Shown: in pieces, positions 6,227 through 13,014 of the stretch
Position numbering within the stretch: position 1 is the stretch's first letter
Layout: each line of letters starts with the position of its first letter
Source: Phyllobacteriaceae bacterium
GTDB taxonomy: Bacteria; Pseudomonadota; Alphaproteobacteria; Rhizobiales; Ancalomicrobiaceae
Length of the DNA stretch: 14,680 nucleotides
Assembly: GCA_012517025.1 (NCBI GenBank)
Contig: JAAYVT010000197.1
Coordinates: 1-14,680 of the forward strand
Direction: 5' to 3'
Made by a program: the position numbers and the translations under genes
Notes under the pieces: generated by a model
Databases searched by the model: none
What the model saw: the letters and a program-made list of their open reading frames with translations, nothing else
Told to the model about the DNA's origin: nothing

Positions 6227-7516
6227 CTCGGCGGCGTCGGGATCCTCGTCGAACTCGACGACGCCGACGTCGAGCGTGATCCACAACGGGCCGTCGTCGC
6301 CGGGCAGCGAAAAGGCGGTGGTCTCGAGGATGCCGGCGATGCGCTCGGCGACGGGGCGGGCGGTCTCGACGTCGGTCGCCGGCAGGACGAGCGCGAGACG
6401 GTCGCCGCCGGCGCGGGCGGCGAGGTCCTCGCCGCGCACCAGGCGGGCGACGATGCGGCCGATCTGGGCGAGCAGGCGATCACCCGCGGCCCAACCGCGC
6501 TCCTCGTTGACGTCGGCGAGCTCGACGACGCGGAAGCCGACGACCGCGAGCGGGCGATCCTCGTCGCGGGCGTCGTCGAGAAGGCCGGCGAGGTGTTCCA
6601 TCAGGAAGGCGCGGCGATAGAGGCCGGTGACCGAATCGAGCGTGCGCTCGTGGCGGGTGTCGCCGTAGGCGGTCTTCAGGGCGAGGCGCAGGCGATGCTC
6701 GGTCATCGCGGCGATCACCCGTTCGGCGAGGAGATCCTCGCCTTCCTCGGCGAAGACGACGTCGGTGGCGCCGGCGTCGCGGGTCGCCTCGACCAGCCGC
6801 GGTTCGCTCTCGCCGGTCAGCACCACCGCCGGCAGGGCGAAGGTGTCGGGGTTGCGGCGCAGCATCTCGAGCACGTCGACGGCGTCCTCGAGCGGCAGGT
6901 TGACCACCACCGCGTCGAAGGGGCGGCGCTCCAGATAGTCGACGGCGGTGTCGATGGTGAAGGCGCCGATCAGGGTGGCGTGTTTGGCGAGCGCCCGTTC
7001 GATGCCGAAATAGCGGATGCCGGCGCCGATCACCAGGACGTGGGCGTCGCGCAGCGGATCGCCGAAATCGGGCTCGACCCGCGACAGGCCGAAGCGCGAG
7101 GCGGTGTCGAGGCGGCGCAGGATCTCCTCGCGCATGGTGGCGAGGCGGGCGAGCGAGCCGAGGCGGGCGGAGACGTGGCCGACCGACCACGGCGCGCGCA
7201 GCACGTCGGCGACGCCGATCGGGCGGTCGTCCGGCCGCGAGGTCTCCTCCAACGCCACCACCGGCAGGCGGCGGGCGCCGCGCAGCATGGTCATGCGGGC
7301 GGCGGCGTCGAGATAGCGGGTGCGCTCGACCGCGCCGTCGGTGCCGGCGAAGTTCAGCACCACCACGTCGGGGCGGTCGCGGCCGTCGCGCTCGGCGGCG
7401 CGGGCGAGCGGCACGGCGCGGACGTCCCAGCCGTCGGCGCGGATGCCGTCCCACAGGCGGCGGGTTTCGGGGCGGGGCGTTTCTTCGACGACGAGGACGC
7501 GTCCACGACAGGACAT
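6197..7516 (-). CDS. PleD-like protein with two degenerate receiver domains and a degenerate GGDEF domain
   Basis: The 439-residue protein has the REC-REC-GGDEF layout and length of the diguanylate cyclase PleD. Receiver 1 (about 5-125) keeps an acidic pair (Glu11, Glu12), but the phospho-acceptor Asp is Asn55 (DVVVLNF) and the conserved Lys is Ala108 (VLRAPW). Receiver 2 (about 157-275) has lost the acidic pair (Gly164, Ala165) and has Asn206 (AVVVNLPLED). The GGDEF domain (about 293-439) opens with DSVTGLYRRAFL. Its signature reads GGDRL (370-374), so the essential Glu is Arg373, and the usual metal-binding Asp before the IND motif is replaced by hydrophobic residues near 329-330. In contrast, the RxxD inhibitory site is kept exactly five residues before the signature (Arg361, Asp364). 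I infer a catalytically inactive protein that may still bind c-di-GMP. It is the last gene of the minus-strand cluster, 73 bases after the adenylation-like gene, with GGGAG about 12 bases before the ATG. Confidence 0.85.
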   Translation of the reverse strand: MSCRGRVLVVEETPRPETRRLWDGIRADGWDVRAVPLARAAERDGRDRPDVVVLNFAGTDGAVERTRYLDAAARMTMLRGARRLPVVALEETSRPDDRPIGVADVLRAPWSVGHVSARLGSLARLATMREEILRRLDTASRFGLSRVEPDFGDPLRDAHVLVIGAGIRYFGIERALAKHATLIGAFTIDTAVDYLERRPFDAVVVNLPLEDAVDVLEMLRRNPDTFALPAVVLTGESEPRLVEATRDAGATDVVFAEEGEDLLAERVIAAMTEHRLRLALKTAYGDTRHERTLDSVTGLYRRAFLMEHLAGLLDDARDEDRPLAVVGFRVVELADVNEERGWAAGDRLLAQIGRIVARLVRGEDLAARAGGDRLALVLPATDVETARPVAERIAGILETTAFSLPGDDGPLWITLDVGVVEFDEDPDAAELLARAFARD

Positions 7517-7589
7517 GGCGGCAGGATCTCCCGGATGGGAAATTCTACCGCGCCGGTGGTTTACGAAACCTTCACCATCGCGGCGCCGG

Positions 7590-9290
7590 TCAGGGCAGCG
7601 TCATCAGATGATGGGCCATGCCGGAGCGCAGCACCCGACCGGAGGGGCCGCGGGCGATCGCCGGCACGGTGAACACCTTGACCGGGATCGCGGCGAGACC
7701 GACCCGCGCCTCGGCGACGGCGGCGCGGAAGCGGGCCTCGTCGAAGCGGCGACCGGGCGAGGGGACGACGGCGGCGGCGACGGCGGGGCCGCCGGCATCG
7801 CCGTCGACCACCAGCGCGGCGGCGTCCGCGATCCCCTCGACGCCGCGATAGACGGCGTCGACGGCGGCGAGGTCGTGCAGGGTCTGGCCGATGCGGACGA
7901 GATCGTCGATGCGGCCGGCGAGCTCGCAGGTCGGCGGCTGGGCGGTGACGATGCGGGCGCCGAGGCCGGTCGCAATCCAGCCCTCGGCGTTGCGGGGACG
8001 CTGGCCACGATCCTGGCCGGAGGCCGGCCAATTGAAGTGCGGCACCATCGCGCCGCGGACCTGGACTTCGCCGCCGAGCGGGCGGCCGGACGTCATGTGG
8101 CCGGCGAGCTGCGGGATCGCCTTCAGCCGCAGCTCCAGCAGCACCGGGGCGTTGGCGGTGTCGGCGGGGGCGGCGCAGGGGCCGACCGGCAGGGCGCGCG
8201 GTCCGCTCGGCTCGGGGCGGCGGCGGGCCACCAGTCCATAGGCGCCGAGCGGGGTGACGTCGACGACGTCGCCGGCGGGCATCGGCGCGTCGAGCGGGTC
8301 GTCTTCGGCGACCGCCAGGATCGTCGCGGCGACGCGGTGGAGCGACAGCCGATCGGCGAGACGGGCGGCGATGCGGGCGGGCACGACGACATGGGTGGCG
8401 CCGTGGCGGGCGGCCTCCTCGGCGAGCACGTCGGTGGCGCGCGGCAGGCCGAGCACCAGGGTGGCGCCGCCGATCAGCCAGGGCACCAGCACCGCGCCGA
8501 GGCCGATCGTGCCGGACAGGGCGAAGGGCGAGATCACCACCGATTCGGCGCCGATGCCGGCCTCCAGCAGGCTCATCAGGCCGGTGGCGATCCAATGATT
8601 GTGCGAGCGCGGCAGCGGCAGGCGACGGTCGGCGTCGGCGCTCTCGTCGGTGTCGGCGTCGAGCGGCAGGGGGGCGATCTCGACGGTCAGGGCGTGGTCG
8701 GCGGCGTTGCCGCGACGGGGGATCTCGGGCGCCCGGCCGAGCGCGGCGGCCTCGTCGAACACCGCGGCGAGATCGACCAGCCCGTCGGGCAGGTCGCCGC
8801 CGGCGCCGAACACGAAGCGGATCTGGAAGACGTCGGCGGCGACGTCGCGCAGACGCACGCCGTGGGTCTCGTCCTCGGTGTGGGCGACGGTGACGACGGC
8901 GCGGGCGGAGAGGCGGCGGCAGAGATCGGTGGCCTCGGCCTCGCGAGCGGACAGCGCCAGCGGCGCGACGATCAGGCCGGCGCGCGAGGCGGCGAGGAGG
9001 GCGACCACCGCGTCGACGGTCGGCGGCATCTGCATGACGATCACCTGATCGGTCAGTAGGCCGAGGGCGGAAAAGAAGGCGGCGAGCGCCTCGACGCGGG
9101 TGTCGAGGCGGCGCCAGGTCAGGCTCTCGGCCGGGCCACCGGTCCATTCGGCACGGTCGGCGAAGTCGGCGAGGGCGAGGCGGTCGGGGTGGGCGTCGGC
9201 GTTGCGGGCGACGATCTGGTCGAGGGTGACGCGACCCCAGGCGCCGGTGGCGGCGTGGGCGCGCGATTCCTCCTCGCGGGCGACGATCAT
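7590..9290 (-). CDS. Divergent adenylate-forming enzyme homologue (acyl-CoA synthetase-like) with eroded catalytic motifs
   Basis: The 566-residue protein follows the ANL superfamily plan: an N-terminal LDQIVARNADAHPDRLAL opening, SLTWRRLDTRVEALAAFF, the VIVMQMPPTVDAVVALLAA core, then HNHWIATGL and an ISPFALSGTIGLG segment, ending in a small C-terminal domain. Catalytic motifs are poor. The Ser/Thr/Gly-rich phosphate loop expected before HNHW (about 200-229) is absent and replaced by an acidic stretch. The YGxTE motif reads GAYGLVA (349-355), the conserved Asp of the TGD motif is Leu443, and the C-terminal catalytic Lys appears as Arg552 in GPSGRVLR. I infer reduced or absent adenylation activity. 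The ATG is preceded five bases upstream by GGGGGAA and overlaps the stop of the SBP gene in an ATGA junction, so the two are co-translated. Residue composition and codon use match the neighbours and there is no frameshift, so this is a maintained gene rather than a decayed one. Confidence 0.8.
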   Translation of the reverse strand: MIVAREEESRAHAATGAWGRVTLDQIVARNADAHPDRLALADFADRAEWTGGPAESLTWRRLDTRVEALAAFFSALGLLTDQVIVMQMPPTVDAVVALLAASRAGLIVAPLALSAREAEATDLCRRLSARAVVTVAHTEDETHGVRLRDVAADVFQIRFVFGAGGDLPDGLVDLAAVFDEAAALGRAPEIPRRGNAADHALTVEIAPLPLDADTDESADADRRLPLPRSHNHWIATGLMSLLEAGIGAESVVISPFALSGTIGLGAVLVPWLIGGATLVLGLPRATDVLAEEAARHGATHVVVPARIAARLADRLSLHRVAATILAVAEDDPLDAPMPAGDVVDVTPLGAYGLVARRRPEPSGPRALPVGPCAAPADTANAPVLLELRLKAIPQLAGHMTSGRPLGGEVQVRGAMVPHFNWPASGQDRGQRPRNAEGWIATGLGARIVTAQPPTCELAGRIDDLVRIGQTLHDLAAVDAVYRGVEGIADAAALVVDGDAGGPAVAAAVVPSPGRRFDEARFRAAVAEARVGLAAIPVKVFTVPAIARGPSGRVLRSGMAHHLMTLP

Positions 9291-11179
9291 GGTTTCCCCC
9301 CTTCCTCCGTCCCGCCGGCGCGGACCCACCACGCGGGCAGCGTCCAGCCGGATCCCGGAGTGTTGCGCGGATGTTCGATTCGCGTCCAGTGGGCGACCCA
9401 CTGACCGGGCAGATGAAACAGCGGAACCACACCGAATTCCGCCATCAGGAGCCGATCGAGCAGGCGCGTGGCGGAGACCAGCTCGGGGCGGGTGCGCGCG
9501 GCGATCAGGGCGGCGATCGCCGCGTCGACCGCCGGGCTCTTCACGCCGGGCAGGTTGAAGGAGCCCTCTTCGTCGGCGGCGGCCGACGACCAGCGATGGA
9601 TCTGCTCGTTGCCGGGGGAGGCGGTGCCGGGCCAGATCCACATCGTGGCGTCGAAGTCGAAGGTCTTGCGGCGCAGCTCGTATTGGGCGGAATCGACGGT
9701 GCGGAGGCGCGCCTCGATGCCGAGGGCGGCGAGCGTGCGCTGCCAGCCCATGGCGAGGCGTTCCTGTTCGCGGGTCTGGGTCAGGATCTCGAAAGCGAAG
9801 GGAGTGCAGTCGGCAGAGACCAGACGCTCGCCGTCGAGCCGCCAGCCGGCGGCGCGCAACAGGTCGAAGGCGGCCCTCAGCGCATGGCGATCGCGCCCCG
9901 AGCCGTCGGTCTTCGGCATCTTCCACGAGCCGTCGAGGAAGGCGGACGGCACCGCGCCGGGGAAGGGGGCGAGCAGGGCGCGCTCGCGCTCGTCGGCGGG
10001 GCGGCCGTAGGCGGAGAGCTCGGAGCCGTCGAAATAGCCGACTTGCCGCTCGTAGAGCCCCCAGTCGAGATTGCGGTTCGCCCATTCGAAGTCGAAGAGG
10101 CGCATCAGCGCCTCGCGCACCCGCACGTCGGCGAAGAGCGGCCGGCGCATGTTCAGCGCGAAACCGGTCATGCCGCGCGGCACGTCGAGGGGGAAGGTCT
10201 CCTTGACGACGCGGCCCTCGGCGACGGCGGGGAAGTCGTAGGCGGTCGACCAGCGGCCGGGGTCGCTCTCCGGCAACAGATCGACGATGCCCTTCTTGAA
10301 GGCCTCGAGCAGGGCGTTGCGGTCGCGGAAATATTCCCAGCGCAGCTCGTCGGCGTTGTAGAGGCCGCGCCGGACCGGCAGGTCCTTCGCCCAGTAATCC
10401 GGATCGCGGCCGAGCACCACGCGGGCGCCGGGCTCCACCGTGGTCACCCGGTAGGGGCCGGAGCCGATCGGCGGATCGAGGCGGGTCGCCTCGAACTCGC
10501 GATCCTTCCAATCGTGGGCCGGCAGGATCGGCATCAGGCCGAGGATCAGCGGCAGCTCGCGATTGTCGCCGGACTTGAGGCGGAAGCGCACGGTCCGCGC
10601 GTCGACCGCCTCGACCTCGTCGACGTCGCGGTAGTTGGCGCGCATGTAGGGCAGGCCCTTCTCGCTCAACGTGCGGAAGGAGAAGATCACGTCGTCCGGG
10701 GTGACCGGCGTGCGATCGGAAAAGCGGGCCTCGGGACGCAGGCGGAAGGTGACGGTGGCGCGGTCGTCGGAGACGTCGATCGTTTCGGCGAGCAGGCCGT
10801 AGAGCGTGAACGGCTCGTCGAGGCTGCGCTCCATCAGGCTTTCCCAGACGTTCGAGCCTTCGGCGCCGAAGCGCAGGCCGGTCGCGGCGTTGCCCTTGAA
10901 GACGAACGGGTTCAGCGAATCGAACGAGCCGACCACGCCGACGGTGATGCGCCCGCCCTTGGGGGCGGCCGGATCGGCGTAGGGAAAATGGTCGAAGTCG
11001 GGCGGCAACGCCGCCTCGCCGTGGACGGCGATCGCCGGACGGGGCGCGGCGGCGACCGCGGCGGGGACGGCGAAGAGCGCGGCGAGCGCCAGGACCGCTG
11101 CGCCGACGCGCGACCGGACGCGTCGAATCGCCTCGCTCGGCGCGATCGGATGCGCTGCGCCGTGGCTTCGAGCCTGCAC
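9287..11179 (-). CDS. ABC transporter substrate-binding protein, family 5 (YejA/OppA-like)
   Basis: This is a 630-residue periplasmic binding protein. A basic N-terminus and a hydrophobic core (about 25-44, VGAAVLALAALFAVPAAVAA) form a signal peptide, probably cut near residue 45. The mature start, HGEAALPPDFDHFPYADPAAPKGG (from about 53), and SFDSLNPFVFKG are hallmarks of YejA-like members, which bind oligopeptides and, in E. coli, translocate microcin C through YejBEF. Later family features include the ETIDVSDD...VTFRLRPEARFSD block, PPIGSGPYRV and GFALNMRRPLFADVRVREAL. The start is a GTG at 11179 with GGGAGAG six bases upstream. No permease or ATPase genes lie nearby in this window, so the protein either serves a transporter encoded elsewhere or is coupled to its downstream adenylation-like partner, which it overlaps by four bases. 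Confidence 0.93.
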   Translation of the reverse strand: MQARSHGAAHPIAPSEAIRRVRSRVGAAVLALAALFAVPAAVAAAPRPAIAVHGEAALPPDFDHFPYADPAAPKGGRITVGVVGSFDSLNPFVFKGNAATGLRFGAEGSNVWESLMERSLDEPFTLYGLLAETIDVSDDRATVTFRLRPEARFSDRTPVTPDDVIFSFRTLSEKGLPYMRANYRDVDEVEAVDARTVRFRLKSGDNRELPLILGLMPILPAHDWKDREFEATRLDPPIGSGPYRVTTVEPGARVVLGRDPDYWAKDLPVRRGLYNADELRWEYFRDRNALLEAFKKGIVDLLPESDPGRWSTAYDFPAVAEGRVVKETFPLDVPRGMTGFALNMRRPLFADVRVREALMRLFDFEWANRNLDWGLYERQVGYFDGSELSAYGRPADERERALLAPFPGAVPSAFLDGSWKMPKTDGSGRDRHALRAAFDLLRAAGWRLDGERLVSADCTPFAFEILTQTREQERLAMGWQRTLAALGIEARLRTVDSAQYELRRKTFDFDATMWIWPGTASPGNEQIHRWSSAAADEEGSFNLPGVKSPAVDAAIAALIAARTRPELVSATRLLDRLLMAEFGVVPLFHLPGQWVAHWTRIEHPRNTPGSGWTLPAWWVRAGGTEEGGKP

Positions 11180-11528
11180 CGTTGCTCTCCCTTCCTCGCC
11201 GTCGACGGGGCGAGCCGCGTGCGGTGGGCCGCCGCGAATCTCGGCGGGATGCTAACACGGGCTCGACCCGAGGCGACCGCGACACACCGATCGACGACCT
11301 CGTCGGCGGTCCGTTCGGCAGGCTGGAAATCACGCGCGCGAGAGGCTATGGATCGAGGCGAACTCGGGCGGGACATGGTTTCGCCCAGATCGGCCGGCAT
11401 GTCCGGCCGGGCGTCCGACGGTTCGGGTACGAGCCGGCGACACGGTGGATTCTCGCCGCGGACGGTGGTCGTGGGAGCGCGGATGTCTCCCCGACGACGG
11501 TGCGGTCGACTTCGAGGATGTGGTTTCC
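11180..11528. promoter_or_regulatory. Divergent intergenic region upstream of the SBP operon and the IalB-family gene
   Basis: These 349 bases have no credible gene: frames through them lack ribosome-binding sites and family resemblance. It should hold promoters for both outward genes. A weak candidate for the IalB-family gene is TGGAAA (11324-11329) and TATGGA (11347-11352) with a 17-base spacer; the match is only partial. A 7-bp inverted repeat lies at 11391-11409, downstream of that candidate. The IalB-family gene would then have a leader of about 170 bases. Confidence 0.4.
11391..11409. repeat. Inverted repeat, possible operator or leader hairpin
   Basis: CGGCCGG and CCGGCCG flank the five-base loop CATGT with no mismatch. 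There is no following T run, so it is not an intrinsic terminator. Its position in the divergent region, about 120 bases upstream of the IalB-family start, suits a regulator-binding site or a leader stem-loop, but GC-rich DNA often gives such arms by chance. Confidence 0.45.
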
Positions 11529-12302
11529 ATGGCTGACAGCTTCCTTCGTCCGGCGGTTTCGACGATGCGGTCCGGCATCGCCGGCGCCCTGATCGCCGTT
11601 CTCGCCCTCGCCGCCGCGCCGACGATCGCCTCGGCGCAGACCGCGGCGCCGGCGACGAAGCCGGCGGCGAAGCCGGCGCCGGCCACCAAGCCCGCCCCGG
11701 CCGAACCGGCCAAGGACGCCGCCGCGCCGGAAGATCCGCTGCCGTGGATCAAGATCTGCTCCAAGGACGCCGACAAGAAGAACGTCTGTCTGGTCGCCAA
11801 GGAGCTCCGGTCGCAGGAAGGTCAGCTCGTCGCCTCGGTGGCGTTGCGCGACATCGAGGGCGATTCGAAGAAGGTGCTGCTGATCGCGGTGCCGCCGGTG
11901 GTGCTGATCCAGCCCGGCATGCGGGTGCAGATCGACAAGGGCAAGCAGCTCGAGGCGAAGTACACCATCTGCTTCCCCAACGCCTGCTACGCCGAGATGG
12001 AGATCGCCGATCAGGCGATCGCCGAGATGAAGAAGGGCAAGGCCCTGGTCGTCACCTCGCTCAACATCCAGCAGAAGCCGATGGCGTTCCCGTTCCTGCT
12101 CTCCACCTTCAAGAAGGCGGCCGAGGGCGAGGGCATCGATCCGAACGCCGGCCAGCAGAATCAGGAGCAGCTGCAGCAGGAGCTGCAGAAGCGCGCCGAG
12201 GAAGCGGCCAAGAAGCTGCAGGGCGGCGACGCCGCCAAGCCGGCCGACGCGCCCGCCACGCCGGCCCCTGCGCCCGCGCCGGCCGAGGCACCGAAGCCCT
12301 GA
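11529..12302 (+). CDS. Invasion-associated locus B (IalB) family periplasmic protein
   Basis: The 257-residue protein has a Sec signal peptide (hydrophobic core about 17-31, cleavage likely after ASA at residue 36). An Ala/Pro/Lys-rich linker with repeated ATKPA-like units follows (about 37-70), then the IalB domain (about 71-200). The domain shows PWIKICSKDADKKNVCLVAKE with Cys77 and Cys87, VPPVVLIQPGMRVQIDKGK, and YTICFPNACYAEMEI with Cys148 and Cys153, the two cysteine pairs expected to form disulfides. The C-terminus adds a Gln/Glu/Lys-rich helix (about 208-231) and an Ala-Pro tail. IalB was named from Bartonella erythrocyte invasion, but the family is widespread in free-living alphaproteobacteria with unknown envelope roles. 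The ATG at 11529 is preceded by CGAGGA about ten bases upstream; a second ATG at 11565 has no ribosome-binding site, though it would still leave a usable signal peptide. A strong terminator follows. Confidence 0.88.
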   Translation: MADSFLRPAVSTMRSGIAGALIAVLALAAAPTIASAQTAAPATKPAAKPAPATKPAPAEPAKDAAAPEDPLPWIKICSKDADKKNVCLVAKELRSQEGQLVASVALRDIEGDSKKVLLIAVPPVVLIQPGMRVQIDKGKQLEAKYTICFPNACYAEMEIADQAIAEMKKGKALVVTSLNIQQKPMAFPFLLSTFKKAAEGEGIDPNAGQQNQEQLQQELQKRAEEAAKKLQGGDAAKPADAPATPAPAPAPAEAPKP

Positions 12303-12325
12303 TCGGCTTCTTCCGAACGGATTTG

Positions 12326-12363
12326 CGAAAGGCGCGCGCCGAGCGATCGGCGCGCGCCTTTCG
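12326..12363 (+). terminator. Strong stem-loop terminator after the IalB-family gene
   Basis: The arms 12326-12342 and 12347-12363 are perfectly complementary over 17 bp around the four-base loop GCGA, a stable GNRA tetraloop. The stem carries A and T runs at its base (AAA at 12328-12330 pairing with TTT at 12359-12361), so it can work in either direction, and TCTT follows. It begins 24 bases after the stop codon. Confidence 0.88.
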
Positions 12364-12380
12364 TCTTCCGTCGGTCCGTG

Positions 12381-12476
12381 TCCCTCCCGAGTGGCGGGCG
12401 GCGGTCGCGGGAGGGAAGATGGCGCCGATCGTCGCGTCCGTTTTGGCGCGACGCCGGCGACGGCGGCCCGCCGTCG
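12381..12476 (+). promoter_or_regulatory. Hairpin-rich leader upstream of the DUF4405 gene
   Basis: Between the terminator and the DUF4405 gene lie three successive inverted repeats. These are 12381-12389 with 12408-12416 (9 bp, 18-base loop), 12430-12436 with 12447-12453 (7 bp, ten-base loop containing TTTT) and 12458-12466 with 12468-12476 (9-bp near-palindrome with one central base). The last ends nine bases before the ribosome-binding site CGGGAG (12485-12490). Any promoter for the gene must also lie here; I cannot pick -35 and -10 boxes. I do not recognise a known riboswitch. Confidence 0.35.
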
Positions 12477-12498
12477 GACCGGTTCGGGAGGCGCACCG

Positions 12499-13005
12499 AT
12501 GTTTCGTGATCTCGTCAACCGCTATGCGACGCCGTTCGTCACCGGCCTCTTCGTGATCTCGTTCGTCTCGGGGCTGTCGCTGTTCTTCCACGTCGGCACG
12601 GCGGCGTTCCGCGGCATGCACGAATGGCTCAGCCTCGTCCTGGCGGTGCCCTTCGTGCTGCACGTCTGGAAGAATTGGCTGCCGCTGATGAGCTATCTGA
12701 AGCGCGGTTGGCTGGTCTGGCCGCTCGGCGTCTGTCTGGTGGCGGGGCTCGCCTTCGCCGTCCCCGGCATGGTCGAAGTCGGCGGCATCGGCGGCAATCC
12801 GCAAATGGCGATGTATCGGGCGATGGGCGACGCGCGCATCGCCGATCTGGCGCCGGTGCTCAAGGTCACGCCGGAGGAGCTCGATCGGCGGCTGGCGCGG
12901 GTCGGCCTGACCGGCGTCGACCACGCCACCTCGCTCGCCGCCGCCGCGAAGGCCGCCGGCATGGAGGAGCGGCACGTGATCTTCTCGGTGATCCTGCCGC
13001 ACTGA
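12499..13005 (+). CDS. Small DUF4405 membrane protein (putative haem-binding, cytochrome b-like)
   Basis: This 168-residue protein has three hydrophobic segments (about 12-31, 42-58 and 72-90). Histidines lie where DUF4405/cytochrome b-like bundles place haem ligands: His31 (LFFHVG), His41 (GMHEW) and His55 (VLHVWKNW). The remaining C-terminal part (about 100-168) is soluble and contains a helical unit, ADLAPVLKVTPEELDRRL followed by GVDHATSLAAAA. This resembles the small helical repeat found at the ends of related proteins, with the pattern leucine-rich helix, TPEEL, helix, then SL..A. A role in membrane electron transfer is suggested by the family and not demonstrated. ATG at 12499 is preceded by CGGGAG eight bases upstream. 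The gene stands alone, separated from the IalB-family gene by a terminator, and ends nine bases from the convergent urtE gene with no visible terminator between them. Confidence 0.78.
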   Translation: MFRDLVNRYATPFVTGLFVISFVSGLSLFFHVGTAAFRGMHEWLSLVLAVPFVLHVWKNWLPLMSYLKRGWLVWPLGVCLVAGLAFAVPGMVEVGGIGGNPQMAMYRAMGDARIADLAPVLKVTPEELDRRLARVGLTGVDHATSLAAAAKAAGMEERHVIFSVILPH

Positions 13006-13014
13006 GGGTGGGGT

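Noticed and set aside
7555..7576. Short imperfect inverted repeat (GGTTT/AAACC) between the PleD-like and adenylation-like genes as a terminator
   Set aside because: The stem is only five base pairs with a three-base loop and no T run, so it is too weak to call.
9287..11179. Microcin C or antibiotic-uptake locus based on YejA similarity
   Set aside because: No yejB, yejE or yejF genes and no peptide-antibiotic genes are present in this window; YejA-like binding proteins are widespread and bind varied oligopeptides.
9291..11333. Open upstream extension of the adenylation-like frame through the SBP gene, as if a 1247-residue fusion
   Set aside because: The extension lies out of frame over a clear SBP gene, is Arg/Pro-rich, and a good ribosome-binding site with an ATGA junction marks the true start at 9290.
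12421..12476. Possible small coding region before the DUF4405 gene
   Set aside because: A plus-strand frame with an upstream start runs into the DUF4405 gene, but its residues are Arg/Ala-rich and the CGGGAG site favours the ATG at 12499.
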